Positions 1 to 6,410 of a DNA stretch of 8,979 bases are shown here, piece after piece (the first letter of the stretch is position 1; the number at the start of each line of letters is the position of its first letter). This stretch comes from Actinomycetota bacterium. Its GTDB lineage: Bacteria; Actinomycetota; Actinomycetes; Actinomycetales; Angustibacteraceae. The DNA is taken from NCBI GenBank assembly GCA_014377795.1, contig JACMOY010000039.1, forward strand, positions 1 through 8,979, written 5' to 3'. A program made the position numbers and the translations under genes. The notes beneath the pieces were generated by a model that saw nothing but the letters and a program-made list of their open reading frames with translations, was not told the DNA's origin and made no database searches.

Positions 1-280
1 CGAGGTCCTTGGCCTCCTTCAGGCCCAGGCTGGTGAGCGCGCGGACCTCCTTGATGACCTGGATCTTCTTGTCACCGGCGGCCTCGAGGACGGCGTCGAA
101 CTCGTCCTGCTCCTCCTCGGCCTCGGCCGGGGCGGCGGGGCCACCCGCGGCGGCGACCGCGACGGGCGCCGCGGCGGTGACCTCGAAGGTCTCCTCGAAC
201 TTCTTCACGAACTCGCTGAGCTCGATCAGGGTCATCTCCTTGAAGGACTCAAGAAGATCGTCGGTGCTGAGCTTGGCCAT
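1..280 (-). CDS. rplL: 50S ribosomal protein L7/L12 (partial, C-terminus off the left edge)
   Basis: L7/L12 forms the mobile dimers that sit on L10 in the 50S stalk and recruit and stimulate the translational GTPases. Ninety-three codons are visible from an ATG at 280. The N-terminal dimerisation/L10-binding segment is residues 1-33, with the motif [20 protein letters not shown]. An alanine-rich hinge containing [19 protein letters not shown] follows at about 35-54. The start of the globular C-terminal domain carries [11 protein letters not shown] and LGLKEAKDL, the conserved factor-binding helix. About 35 residues are expected to be missing. A GAGAGGA ribosome-binding site lies 7-8 bases before the ATG. 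The gene follows rplJ after a 67-base spacer and is presumably in the same transcript. The identification is secure from the family motifs and from its position after L10. Confidence 0.98.
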   Translation of the reverse strand, partial: MAKLSTDDLLESFKEMTLIELSEFVKKFEETFEVTAAAPVAVAAAGGPAAPAEAEEEQDEFDAVLEAAGDKKIQVIKEVRALTSLGLKEAKDL

Positions 281-300
281 GGTGGCTGGTCCTCTCGGTG

Positions 301-326
301 GGTGCTGCTGGGGGGTGCTGCTGGGG
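301..326. repeat. 13-bp tandem duplication in the rplJ-rplL spacer
   Basis: The unit GGTGCTGCTGGGG on the plus strand occurs twice in perfect tandem (301-313 and 314-326). In the mRNA it reads as C-rich CAGCACC repeats with almost no ability to fold. It lies just before the ribosome-binding site of rplL. It may simply keep the leader unstructured to support the high translation rate L7/L12 needs, because that protein is made in several copies per ribosome. That role is inference. Confidence 0.7.
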
Positions 327-347
327 GTGGTGCGGCAGTGGTGCTGC

Positions 348-1016
348 TCAGGCCTCGTCGGCCGGCGCAGCGGCTGCCTCAGCCGGCGCGTCGTCGACGG
401 GTGCGTCGTCAGCGGGTATGGCGTCGACCGGAGCGTCATCAGCGGGTGCGTCGTCGACCGGGGCGTCGTCGACCGGTGCGGCGGCCGCGCTAGGCCCCTG
501 CTCCTGCTCGCGCTTCTGGCGCAGCGCCTCGGTGACGCCGGCGGTCTGCGACAGCGGCGCTGCGAACAGCGCTGCGGCGTTGCTCAGCGAGGCCTTCATG
601 GCCCCGGCGAGCTTGGCGAGCAGCACCTCGCGCGGCTCCAGGTCGGCGAGCTGGGTGACCTCGGCCGCGGTGAGCGGCTTGCCGTCCAGGTAACCGCCCC
701 GGATCACCAGGGCCGGGTTGGCCTTGGCGAAGTCGCGCATCGACTTGGCGGTCTCGACCGGGTCACCGGTGATGAACGCGATGGCCGAGGGGCCGGCGAG
801 CTGGCCGTCGAAGGCCGTCACGCCCGCCTGCTTGGCGGCGATGCCGGTGAGGGTGTTCTTGACGACGGCGTACGTCGCGTGGTCGCTGATCGAGGCGCGC
901 AGCCTGGTCAGCTGGGCCACCGTGAGACCGCGGTACTCGGTCAGCACGGCGGCGTTGGACTCGCGGAAGCGGTCGGCGAGCTCACTGACCGCTGCAGCCT
1001 TGTCGGGCCTGGCCAT
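348..1016 (-). CDS. rplJ: 50S ribosomal protein L10 with acidic repeat tail
   Basis: L10 anchors the L7/L12 dimers to 23S rRNA at the base of the factor-binding stalk and, in well-studied bacteria, represses its own operon by binding the leader RNA. The 222-residue protein begins [17 protein letters not shown]. It has the usual core ([49 protein letters not shown]) to about residue 170. The ATG at 1016 was chosen because homologues start with this MARPDK-type helix and AAGGAGG lies just upstream, though only three bases separate it from the ATG. A longer in-frame extension to 1097 would run through the structured leader and is rejected. The family is usually about 165-180 residues. Here residues 174-222 form an Asp/Ala/Pro tail with six PxDDA-like pentads after the L7/L12-binding helix. 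rplL follows. Confidence 0.98.
   Translation of the reverse strand: MARPDKAAAVSELADRFRESNAAVLTEYRGLTVAQLTRLRASISDHATYAVVKNTLTGIAAKQAGVTAFDGQLAGPSAIAFITGDPVETAKSMRDFAKANPALVIRGGYLDGKPLTAAEVTQLADLEPREVLLAKLAGAMKASLSNAAALFAAPLSQTAGVTEALRQKREQEQGPSAAAAPVDDAPVDDAPADDAPVDAIPADDAPVDDAPAEAAAAPADEA
387..476 (-). repeat. six tandem 15-bp units coding PxDDA pentads in L10
   Basis: Residues 181-210 of L10 are six consecutive five-residue units ([30 protein letters not shown]), so the DNA is a slightly diverged 15-base tandem array. Such coding repeats can gain or lose whole units by slippage without breaking the frame. The tail carries about eleven Asp residues and ends APADEA. Confidence 0.85.
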
Positions 1017-1064
1017 GTGCCTCCTTCGGTCGGGGGCCGCTGGCGGTCCGGCCCGGCACGACGA

Positions 1065-1092
1065 ACGCCCCGGCGCGAGGCGCACGGGGCGT
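1065..1092 (-). promoter_or_regulatory. strong hairpin about 50 bases before the rplJ start
   Basis: ACGCCCCG pairs with CGGGGCGT (8 bp) outside a GCGC/GCGC inner stem with a CTC loop and one bulged base. No U-run follows it on the minus strand, so it is not a standard intrinsic terminator. It could be an attenuation or antitermination element, or a structural part of the L10 leader. Pairing is direct from sequence; function is inference. Confidence 0.5.
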
Positions 1093-1095
1093 GAC

Positions 1096-1215
1096 ACGGA
1101 TCGGCCGGGGCCGACGTCCGTGAACGACTCGGGTCACCTGCGCGGGCCGCTCGCGGTGCGAGCTTTCGGACGACGAGCCACGGGGGCCCGCTGTCGACCA
1201 ACGGTCTGGGGTGGT
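1096..1215 (-). ncRNA. probable L10 leader (autoregulatory RNA upstream of rplJ)
   Basis: Read on the minus strand, the segment contains CCAGACCGTTGG, then GGTC and GCGGGCC arms (1196-1199, 1185-1191). These pair with GGCCCGC and GACC (1142-1148, 1132-1135) across an asymmetric GACA/GCAGGT internal loop. A perfect GCTCGC-ACC-GCGAGC hairpin lies inside (1149-1163). A second perfect hairpin follows (ACGGA-CG-TCGGCC arm, 1096-1121). A nested stem with an asymmetric internal loop directly before rplJ is the expected design of the L10 leader, where L10(L12)4 binds its own mRNA in place of its 23S rRNA site. The pairings are direct; the family assignment is from memory of the motif and its position, and was not tested against a covariance model. 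Confidence 0.55.
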
Positions 1216-1236
1216 GGAGCAGATGGTTCGTGGGTC

Positions 1237-1266
1237 AGCGTACGGCCCGCACCGGGCGGCGGCCAA
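1237..1266 (-). promoter_or_regulatory. candidate promoter for rplJ-rplL
   Basis: A TACGCT -10 (1237-1242) and a TTGGCC -35 (1261-1266, four of six matches to TTGACA) are separated by 18 bases on the minus strand. Transcription would start near 1230, giving a leader of about 210 bases that contains the L10-type structure. A separate rplJL promoter downstream of rplA is known in other bacteria. The -35 lies in the loop of the hairpin at 1250-1284. Confidence 0.4.
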
Positions 1267-1284
1267 ATCGCCGCGCGCCCGGTG
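1250..1284 (-). terminator. long GC hairpin just after rplA, without a U-run
   Basis: CACCGGGC and GCCCGGTG arms (8 bp, perfect) enclose a second GCGGC/GCCGC stem and a short AT-containing loop. The hairpin starts six bases after the rplA stop codon. Position and strength suggest a transcript 3' end or processing barrier separating rplKA from rplJL. Without a U-run, intrinsic termination is unproven. U-poor hairpin terminators have been proposed in high-GC actinobacteria. Confidence 0.4.
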
Positions 1285-1289
1285 GGGGG

Positions 1290-2015
1290 TCAGCTGGGCG
1301 CGTCCGCGCCCTCTTCGAGGGTGATGTTGCGGGTGCGGGTGGGGTCGACCGGGATGCCCGGGCCCATCGTGGTCGCCACCGTGCACTTGGCCAGGTAGCG
1401 GCCCTTGGACGAGGACGGCTTCAGGCGCAGCACCTCGTCCAGCGCGGCGGCGTAGTTCTCGATCAGCTGCTGCTCGGTGAACGAGGTCTTGCCGATGATG
1501 AAGTGCAGGTTGGCGTGCTTGTCGGTGCGGAACTCGATCTTGCCGCCCTTGATCTCGGTGACGGCCTTGGCGACGTCCATCGTGACGGTGCCGGTCTTGG
1601 GGTTGGGCATCAGACCGCGCGGGCCGAGCACCTTGCCGAGCCGACCGACCTTGCCCATCAGGTCCGGCGTCGCGACGACGGCGTCGAAGTCGTGCCAGCC
1701 CTTCTGGATCCGCTCGAGCAGGTCGTCGCTGCCGACGTAGTCGGCGCCCGCGGCGGTGGCCTGCTCGGCGCGCTCACCGGTGGCGAAGACCAGGACGCGG
1801 GCGGTCTTGCCCGTGCCGTGCGGCAGGTTGACGGTGCCGCGCACCATCTGGTCGGACTTGCGCGGGTCCACGCCGAGGCGGAAGGCGACCTCGACGGTCG
1901 AGTCGTACTTCGTCGTCGAGGTGTCCTTGGCCAGGCGGACGGCGTCCAGGGGGGCGTACAGGCGCTCGGCGTCGATCTTGTCGGCGGCGGCGCGGTAGGA
2001 CTTGCTGCGCTTCAT
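1290..2015 (-). CDS. rplA: 50S ribosomal protein L1
   Basis: L1 builds the mobile stalk beside the E site that helps release deacylated tRNA. In E. coli it also represses the rplK-rplA message by binding its leader. The 241-residue length is normal for the family. Diagnostic stretches are [15 protein letters not shown] at the N-terminus, [20 protein letters not shown], the domain II block from about residue 75, and the signature [20 protein letters not shown] near 120-140. [21 protein letters not shown] follows, and [10 protein letters not shown] lies near the C-terminus. The ATG at 2015 is supported by ATGGAG about five bases upstream and by the conserved KRSK start. It follows rplK after 105 bases and is presumably cotranscribed with it. 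Identification is secure. Confidence 0.98.
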   Translation of the reverse strand: MKRSKSYRAAADKIDAERLYAPLDAVRLAKDTSTTKYDSTVEVAFRLGVDPRKSDQMVRGTVNLPHGTGKTARVLVFATGERAEQATAAGADYVGSDDLLERIQKGWHDFDAVVATPDLMGKVGRLGKVLGPRGLMPNPKTGTVTMDVAKAVTEIKGGKIEFRTDKHANLHFIIGKTSFTEQQLIENYAAALDEVLRLKPSSSKGRYLAKCTVATTMGPGIPVDPTRTRNITLEEGADAPS

Positions 2016-2092
2016 GACTGCTCCATCGGTGTCGTCGTGCTGGAGGTGTGGTCGGACGGGCCGCGCTCGGCCCTGCCACGGTGGATCCGGTG

Positions 2093-2122
2093 GTGCTGTG
2101 GTGCTGGTCGTGCTGTGGTGCT
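2093..2122. repeat. repeated GTGCTGTGGTGCT motif in the rplK-rplA spacer
   Basis: Two perfect 13-base copies (2093-2105 and 2110-2122) lie directly after the rplK stop and overlap its first base. In the mRNA they read AGCACCACAGCAC. The same CAGCACC flavour follows the nusG and rplJ stop codons, so this is part of a wider compositional pattern of this operon's spacers. Confidence 0.65.
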
Positions 2123-2553
2123 CAGCCTTCGACGGTGATGCCCATCGAGCGGGCGGTGCCGGCGATGATCTTGGTGGCGGCGTCCAGGTCGTTCGCGTTC
2201 AGGTCCTCGAGCTTGGTCTGGGCGATCTCGCGCACCTGCGCTGTGGTGGGCTTGGCGACCTTGGTCTTGTGCGGCTCGCCCGAGCCCTTGGCGACGCCGG
2301 CGGCCTTCTTGATCAGCTCGGCCGCGGGCGGGGTCTTGGTGATGAAGGTGAACGAGCGGTCCTCGTACACCGTGATCTCGACCGGGATGACGTTGCCGCG
2401 CTGGGCCTCGGTGGCGGCGTTGTAGGCCTTGACGAACTCCATGATGTTGACGCCGTGCTGACCCAGGGCGGGGCCGACGGGCGGCGCCGGCGTCGCGGCG
2501 CCGGCCTGGATCTGGAGCTTGATGAGTCCGGAGACCCTCTTCTTGGGGGGCAT
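2122..2553 (-). CDS. rplK: 50S ribosomal protein L11
   Basis: L11 binds the GTPase-associated centre of 23S rRNA and contributes to factor-dependent GTP hydrolysis; in bacteria with RelA-type enzymes it is needed for the stringent response. It is 143 residues, the usual length. It begins [45 protein letters not shown], the strongly conserved N-terminal domain with its proline-rich loop, shown here in part only as [16 protein letters not shown]. The rRNA-binding C-terminal domain spans about residues 72-143 and includes [28 protein letters not shown] and [10 protein letters not shown]. The ATG at 2553 has GTGAGGA about eleven bases upstream. It lies 68 bases after nusG and 106 before rplA. There is nothing unusual in the protein. 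Confidence 0.98.
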
Positions 2554-2621
2554 GTCTGCTGGTCCTCACGTGCCGGGTGGGTGGTGTGGCGGGCTCGGCT
2601 GAGCACGCCGCTGGTGCTGGC

Positions 2622-3422
2622 TCAGATCTTGGCGACCTGGCTGAACGAGAGCTCGACGGGCGTCTCGCGGCCGAAGATCGACACGAGCACCTTGAGCTTC
2701 TGGGCGTCCGGGCTGATCTCGGAGATCGTGGCGGGCAGGGTCTCGAACGGACCCTCCATGACGGTGACCGACTCGCCGACCTCGAAGTCGACGATGCGCA
2801 CGGGCTCGGCGGCCTTGGCGCCCGGGCGGTCCTTGACCTCCAGGGTGGGCGCGAGCATCGAGAACACCTCGTTGGTGCTCAGCGGCACTGGCTGGTGGGT
2901 GTTGCCCACGAAGCCGGTGACCCCGGGGGTGTGCCGGACGGCGCCCCACGACTCGTCGGTGAGGTCCATCCGCACCAGGACGTAGCCGGGCATCCGCACC
3001 CGGCGCACCAGCTTGCGCACGCCGTTCTTGATCTCCTGGACCTCTTCCATGGGCACCTCGACCTGGAAGATGTAGTCCTCCATGGTCAGGTTCTGCACCC
3101 GGGTCTCCAGGTTGGTCTTCACCCGGTTCTCGTACCCGGCGTAGGAGTGGATGACGAACCACTCGCCCGGTGCGCGGCGCAGCCCGGCCTTGAACTCCTC
3201 GATCGGGTCGACGTCGTCCTCGTCGTCCTCCCCCGCAGCGTCCTCGGCGGGCGCCTCGTCAGCGGGCGCCTCGTCAGCGGCCGGCTCGGGTGCGGCGTCC
3301 GGCGCGGCGTCGTACGCCTCGGCGGCCTGCAGGTCCGCCTCCTGCACGGTCAGCTCGGAGGTGTCGACGGTCGCCGGGTCGGCGACGGTGTCGGTCGCGT
3401 CTGGGCTGTCCTGGTCGGGCAC
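2622..3422 (-). CDS. nusG: transcription termination/antitermination factor NusG with acidic N-terminal extension
   Basis: NusG binds RNA polymerase through its NGN domain and, through its KOW domain, contacts Rho or ribosomal protein S10, linking transcription with termination or translation. The 266-residue protein has an acidic, disordered-looking head (residues 1-85). The NGN domain is about 86-195 ([39 protein letters not shown]). The KOW domain is about 212-264 ([38 protein letters not shown]). E. coli NusG is about 180 residues; N-terminal additions are common in actinobacteria. Residues 46-65 contain PADEA repeats. The start is a GTG at 3422, preceded by AGGA seven bases upstream. It follows secE after 68 bases, the standard secE-nusG pairing. 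Gene identity is firm; the exact start is somewhat less so. Confidence 0.97.
   Translation of the reverse strand: MPDQDSPDATDTVADPATVDTSELTVQEADLQAAEAYDAAPDAAPEPAADEAPADEAPAEDAAGEDDEDDVDPIEEFKAGLRRAPGEWFVIHSYAGYENRVKTNLETRVQNLTMEDYIFQVEVPMEEVQEIKNGVRKLVRRVRMPGYVLVRMDLTDESWGAVRHTPGVTGFVGNTHQPVPLSTNEVFSMLAPTLEVKDRPGAKAAEPVRIVDFEVGESVTVMEGPFETLPATISEISPDAQKLKVLVSIFGRETPVELSFSQVAKI
3247..3280 (-). repeat. 15-bp tandem repeat coding PADEA pentads in NusG
   Basis: The 15-base unit GCGGGCGCCTCGTCA occurs twice in perfect tandem on the plus strand (3247-3261, 3262-3276) with four further matching bases. It codes for the ADEAP-type acidic pentads in the NusG N-terminal extension and resembles the L10 tail array in unit length and residue choice. 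Confidence 0.8.
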
Positions 3423-3490
3423 GGGGATGTCCTGCTTCCTTGTCGTCGTACGTGCTGTCTGCTCCGGGGCCCGGGGTGTAGCGGTCGGCC

Positions 3491-3751
3491 TCAGCCGCCG
3501 CCGAACACCAGCAGGACGAGCTTGCCCAGGCCGATGTCGAGCGCCGAGACGTACGCCATCACCGCGACCACGAACACCATGACCACGGACGTGTAGGTGA
3601 TCAGCTCGGTGCGCGTGGGTCGAACGACCTTGCGCAGCTCGGCGATGACCTGACGGACGAACAGCGCGATGCCCGCCAGACGTCCGACGCGGGCGGACGT
3701 CGAACCCGAGCGCCGGGGGGTGCTCGCGTCGTCCGTGCTGGTCTGCGTCAC
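3491..3751 (-). CDS. secE: preprotein translocase subunit SecE
   Basis: SecE clamps SecY in the plasma-membrane translocon. At 86 residues it is the short, single-span form typical of Gram-positive bacteria. A polar Ser/Thr/Arg-rich head (1-26) is followed by the amphipathic helix with [18 protein letters not shown] (about 33-50), which carries the family-diagnostic ELRKVxxPTRxEL. One hydrophobic segment follows at about 52-72 ([18 protein letters not shown]), then a short hydrophobic tail ending FGGG. The start is a GTG at 3751 with GTGAGGA about four bases before it. It lies between tRNA-Trp and nusG, an arrangement common in actinobacteria, and is probably transcribed through both. Confidence 0.97.
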   Translation of the reverse strand: MTQTSTDDASTPRRSGSTSARVGRLAGIALFVRQVIAELRKVVRPTRTELITYTSVVMVFVVAVMAYVSALDIGLGKLVLLVFGGG

Positions 3752-3779
3752 GTCGTCCTCACCTGGTTCGCCGTCATCA

Positions 3780-3797
3780 CGCCCCCGGACGGGGGCG
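3780..3797 (-). other. GC hairpin between tRNA-Trp and secE
   Basis: CGCCCCC and GGGGGCG arms (7 bp, perfect) close a GTCC tetraloop seven bases after the tRNA 3' end. No U-run follows. It could guide tRNA 3' processing, stabilise the 5' end of the secE message, or partly terminate transcription. Only 52 bases separate the tRNA from secE, so readthrough seems needed unless secE has its own promoter, which I do not see. Confidence 0.45.
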
Positions 3798-3803
3798 CCC
3801 GCG

Positions 3804-3876
3804 CAGGGCAGGAGGGACTCGAACCCCCAACCGCCGGTTTTGGAGACCGGTGCTCTACCAATTGAGCCACTGCCCT
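3804..3876 (-). tRNA. trnW: tRNA-Trp (anticodon CCA)
   Basis: The 73-base cloverleaf reads with a 7-bp acceptor stem (AGGGCAG/CTGCCCT), a GCTC/GAGC D stem, a CCGGT/ACCGG anticodon stem with loop CTCCAAA giving anticodon CCA, a five-base variable loop, and a GGGGG/CCCTC T stem with one G-U pair enclosing TTCGAGT. The discriminator base is G. The 3' CCA is not encoded and must be added after transcription. It sits directly upstream of secE. Confidence 0.97.
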
Positions 3877-3961
3877 ACGGGCGGAGCGACGACCCTGGGC
3901 CGGCGCACCACGGATCGCAGGGCATGGCTCAGCGTGGCGGTCGTCAACCACCCACCGGGGG

Positions 3962-3992
3962 AGTGTACGCGAGAGCGGGGACAGGGGTCGAA
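3962..3992 (-). promoter_or_regulatory. candidate promoter for tRNA-Trp-secE-nusG
   Basis: On the minus strand a TACACT -10 (3962-3967) is preceded by TTCGAC (3987-3992) at a rather long spacing of 19 bases. The start would be near 3955, about 80 bases before the mature tRNA. A second TTGACG hexamer closer to the tRNA lacks a matching -10. The 145-base spacer must also serve the divergent aminotransferase gene, for which I find no convincing promoter. Confidence 0.4.
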
Positions 3993-4007
3993 CCGGCGAT
4001 CGGGGGT

Positions 4008-4014
4008 GGGAGGA
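4008..4014 (+). promoter_or_regulatory. ribosome-binding site of the aminotransferase gene
   Basis: GGGAGGA lies seven bases before the GTG at 4022 and fixes that start. An ATG overlapping it at 4014 leads to a stop after three codons and is not used. Confidence 0.7.
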
Positions 4015-4021
4015 TGCACGG

Positions 4022-5254
4022 GTGAGCACCGACACCCCCGCGTCCCCCACCGCCCCCCGGCGCGTGTCACAGCGCGTCGGCAGCATCGCCGAGTCGGCGA
4101 CGCTGGCCGTCGACGCCAAGGCCAAGGCGCTGAAGGCCCAGGGTCGCCCCGTCGTCGGGTTCGGCGCGGGCGAGCCGGACTTCCCGACCCCCGCGTACGT
4201 CGTCGCGGCGGCCGTCGAGGCGTGCGCCGTCCCCGCGAACCACCGCTACACCCCCGCCGGTGGCCTGCCCGAGCTCAAGGCGGCCATCGTGGCCAAGACC
4301 GCCCGCGACAGCGGCTACCACGTGGCCCCCGAGCAGGTCCTGGTGACCAACGGCGGAAAGCAGGCGGTCTACCAGACGTTCGCGACGCTGCTCGATCCCA
4401 GTGACGAGGTGCTGCTGCCCGCGCCGTACTGGACGACGTACCCCGAGGCGATTCGGCTTGCGGGCGGCGTGCCGGTCGAGGTCTTCGCCGGCGAGGACCA
4501 GGGCTACCTGGTGACCGTCGAGCAGCTGGAGGCCGCGCGCACCGACCGCACCAAGGTGCTGCTGTTCTGCTCGCCGTCCAACCCGACCGGTGCGGTCTAC
4601 CCGCCCGAGCAGGTGCGTGCCATCGGGCAGTGGGCGCTCGATCACGGCATCTGGGTCGTCGCGGACGAGATCTACGAGCACCTGGTGTACGACGACGCCC
4701 GGTTCGCCTCGATGCCCGTCGAGGTGCCCGGGCTGGCCGACACCTGCGTGGTGCTCAACGGGGTGGCCAAGACGTACGCCATGACCGGCTGGCGGGTGGG
4801 CTGGATGATCGGCCCGCGCGACGTGGTCAAGGCCGCGACCAACCTGCAGTCGCACGCCACGTCCAACGTCGCGAACGTCTCGCAGCGCGCGGCGATCGCC
4901 GCCCTGACCGGTGACCTGTCGGCGGTCGAGGAGATGCGCGTGGCGTTCGACCGTCGCCGCCGGACCATCGTCGGCATGCTCAACGACATCGAGGGCGTCC
5001 TCTGCCCGGTGCCGACCGGCGCGTTCTACGTCTACCCCTCGGTGCGCGGGGTGCTCGGCAAGACGATCCGCGGCCGCACGCCCACGACGTCCGCCGAGCT
5101 CGCCGAGCTGATCCTGGACGAGGTCGAGGTGGCCGTCGTCCCCGGCGAGGCGTTCGGGCCCAGCGGTTACCTGCGCCTGTCCTACGCCCTCGGCGACGCC
5201 GACCTGACCGAGGGCGTCGGCCGGATCCAGCGCCTGCTCGCCGAAGCCCGCTGA
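4022..5254 (+). CDS. aspC: class I PLP-dependent aminotransferase, probable aspartate aminotransferase
   Basis: This is a fold-type I, PLP-dependent aminotransferase of the Ibeta aspartate aminotransferase group, most likely interconverting aspartate and 2-oxoglutarate with oxaloacetate and glutamate in the cytosol. In 410 residues it has the substrate-loop motif [10 protein letters not shown] (48-57) and the phosphate-cup start [10 protein letters not shown] (109-118). NPTG follows, with Asn187 for the PLP O3', then [10 protein letters not shown] with Asp215 and Tyr218. The Schiff-base lysine is Lys250 in [14 protein letters not shown]. Arg385 in GYLRLSYA should bind the substrate alpha-carboxylate. 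Every expected catalytic residue is present. Some Ibeta enzymes also accept prephenate or other amino acids, so specificity is inferred. The start is GTG with GGGAGGA seven bases upstream. It is divergent from tRNA-Trp, and an adenosine deaminase-family gene follows after 111 bases. Confidence 0.93.
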   Translation: MSTDTPASPTAPRRVSQRVGSIAESATLAVDAKAKALKAQGRPVVGFGAGEPDFPTPAYVVAAAVEACAVPANHRYTPAGGLPELKAAIVAKTARDSGYHVAPEQVLVTNGGKQAVYQTFATLLDPSDEVLLPAPYWTTYPEAIRLAGGVPVEVFAGEDQGYLVTVEQLEAARTDRTKVLLFCSPSNPTGAVYPPEQVRAIGQWALDHGIWVVADEIYEHLVYDDARFASMPVEVPGLADTCVVLNGVAKTYAMTGWRVGWMIGPRDVVKAATNLQSHATSNVANVSQRAAIAALTGDLSAVEEMRVAFDRRRRTIVGMLNDIEGVLCPVPTGAFYVYPSVRGVLGKTIRGRTPTTSAELAELILDEVEVAVVPGEAFGPSGYLRLSYALGDADLTEGVGRIQRLLAEAR

Positions 5255-5284
5255 CCGCCGTCCCGCCCCGGCCGCGGCCGCCGC

Positions 5285-5313
5285 ACCCGGTGACCGCGGG
5301 GGCACCCCCGGGT
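5285..5313 (+). terminator. weak hairpin after the aminotransferase gene
   Basis: ACCCGG pairs with CCGGGT around a GC-rich loop; a competing CGGGGG/CCCCCG stem has only a two-base loop. There is no U-run. It is a possible partial terminator 31 bases past the stop codon, but the folding is ambiguous. The rest of the 111-base spacer shows no clear promoter. Confidence 0.25.
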
Positions 5314-5365
5314 TGGAGCGCATCTCCCCAGGGCGGGTGCCGTCGCTGCGTCAGGCGGGGGTCCG

Positions 5366-6385
5366 ATGACGGCGCGGCGTGACCTCGCGACGCTGCCGAA
5401 GGCGCACCTGCACCTGCACTTCACCGGCTCGATGCGCCCGCCCACGCTGCTCGAGCTCGCCACCAAGCACGGGGTGCGGCTGCCGGCGGCGCTGACCAGC
5501 GGGCGGCCGCCGCAGCTGCACGCCACGGACGAGAAGGGCTGGTTCAGGTTCCAGCGGCTGTACGACGTCGCCCGCTCGTGCGTGCGCGACGAGGACGACG
5601 TGCGCCGGCTGGTGCACGAGGCGGCGCAGGACGACGCGCGCGAGGGCTCGCGGTGGCTGGAGATCCAGGTCGACCCCACGTCGTACGCCGTCCACCTGGG
5701 CGGGCTGACCCCGACCCTGGAGATCGTGCTGGACGCCGCCCGGGACGCGAGCGCCGAGACCGGCGTGGGCGTGGCGGTGGTCGTCGCCGCCAGCCGGATC
5801 CGCCACCCGCTGGACGCGCGGACGCTGGCCCGCCTCGCCGCCCGGTACGCCGGCGCCGGGGTCGTCGGGTTCGGCCTGAGCAACGACGAGCGCCGGGGCG
5901 CCACCGAGGAGTTCGCGTCCGCCTTCCGGTTCGCGCGCGCAGCGGGCCTGGCCAGCGTCCCGCACAGCGGTGAGCTGCTCGGTCCGCAGAACGTGCGCGT
6001 GGCCCTGGACCACCTCGCGCCCGACCGGATCGGCCACGGGGTGCGCAGCGTCGAGGACCCGGCCGTGCTCGCCGAGGTGGTGCGGCGCGGGATCGTCCTG
6101 GAGGTGTGCCCCGGCAGCAACGTGGCTCTCGGTGTGTACGCCGGGCCGGAGGCGGTGCCGCTGGCCACCCTCGTCGAGGCCGGCGCACGGATCGCCCTGG
6201 GCGCCGACGACCCCCTGCTGTTCGGCACCCGGCTGCTCGACCAGTACGTCACCGCCCGCGAGGTGCACGGCCTGGACGACGCCGCGCTGGCCGAGCTGGC
6301 CCGCGCGTCGATCCGCGGGTCGCGCGCGCCCCTGGCGCTGCAGGTGCATCTCCTGGCCGGCGTCGACGCCTGGCTGGCGGCTTGA
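5366..6385 (+). CDS. add: adenosine deaminase family protein
   Basis: This is a metal-dependent purine deaminase of the amidohydrolase superfamily, expected to hydrolyse adenosine or a related 6-aminopurine nucleoside to the inosine form. The 339-residue length is normal. Expected metal ligands are His16 and His18 (HLHLHFTGSMR), His200 (VPHSGELLG) and Asp281 (GADDPLLFG). Glu203 is the proton shuttle and His224 (IGHGVRS) assists catalysis. CPGSNVALG (249-257) is the family Cys-Pro-Ser-Asn block. Two substrate contacts of mammalian enzymes differ: the ribose-binding Asp after the HxH motif is Thr20, and the DLAGDE glycine is Asn173. The true substrate is therefore less certain than the family; aminodeoxyfutalosine is one alternative. 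The ATG at 5366 has only a weak G-rich ribosome-binding site. The stop codon overlaps the -35 box of the next gene. Confidence 0.9.
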   Translation: MTARRDLATLPKAHLHLHFTGSMRPPTLLELATKHGVRLPAALTSGRPPQLHATDEKGWFRFQRLYDVARSCVRDEDDVRRLVHEAAQDDAREGSRWLEIQVDPTSYAVHLGGLTPTLEIVLDAARDASAETGVGVAVVVAASRIRHPLDARTLARLAARYAGAGVVGFGLSNDERRGATEEFASAFRFARAAGLASVPHSGELLGPQNVRVALDHLAPDRIGHGVRSVEDPAVLAEVVRRGIVLEVCPGSNVALGVYAGPEAVPLATLVEAGARIALGADDPLLFGTRLLDQYVTAREVHGLDDAALAELARASIRGSRAPLALQVHLLAGVDAWLAA

Positions 6386-6410
6386 CAGGCCCGCCCTTCG
6401 GCGTCAATGT
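6382..6410 (+). promoter_or_regulatory. promoter of the membrane protein-GntR unit
   Basis: A perfect TTGACA -35 (6382-6387) containing the stop codon of the deaminase gene is followed after 17 bases by CAATGT (6405-6410), an imperfect -10 with A at position 2 and T at 6. Transcription would begin near 6417, inside the palindromes described separately. The -35 is the best consensus match seen in the window. Confidence 0.55.

Noticed and set aside
9..1094. Open frame of 361 codons on the plus strand opposite rplL and rplJ
   Set aside because: It is antisense to two certain ribosomal protein genes, has low-complexity Ser/Gly/Arg-rich content with no motif, and lacks a ribosome-binding site. 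Such frames are expected where GC at third positions is very high.
1017..1097. N-terminal extension of L10 to an upstream start at 1097
   Set aside because: The extra 27 residues are Arg/Pro-rich with no family similarity and would overlap the structured leader and the ribosome-binding site of the conserved MARPDK start.
2570..2621. L1-binding site before rplK
   Set aside because: A 5-bp AGCAC/GTGCT hairpin exists after the nusG stop, but I cannot match it to the L1 target fold in 23S rRNA, so no regulatory site is claimed.
2577..3596. Open frame of 339 codons on the plus strand opposite nusG and secE
   Set aside because: It is a shadow of nusG and secE with a His/Gly/Val/Leu-rich product typical of antisense reading of GC-rich genes.
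4014..4025. Tiny ATG-CAC-GGG-TGA frame overlapping the aminotransferase start
   Set aside because: At three codons it is too short to support; it overlaps the ribosome-binding site by chance.
4067..5323. Open frame of 418 codons on the minus strand opposite the aminotransferase gene
   Set aside because: The plus-strand frame has every catalytic residue of the family; the antisense product has no recognisable feature.
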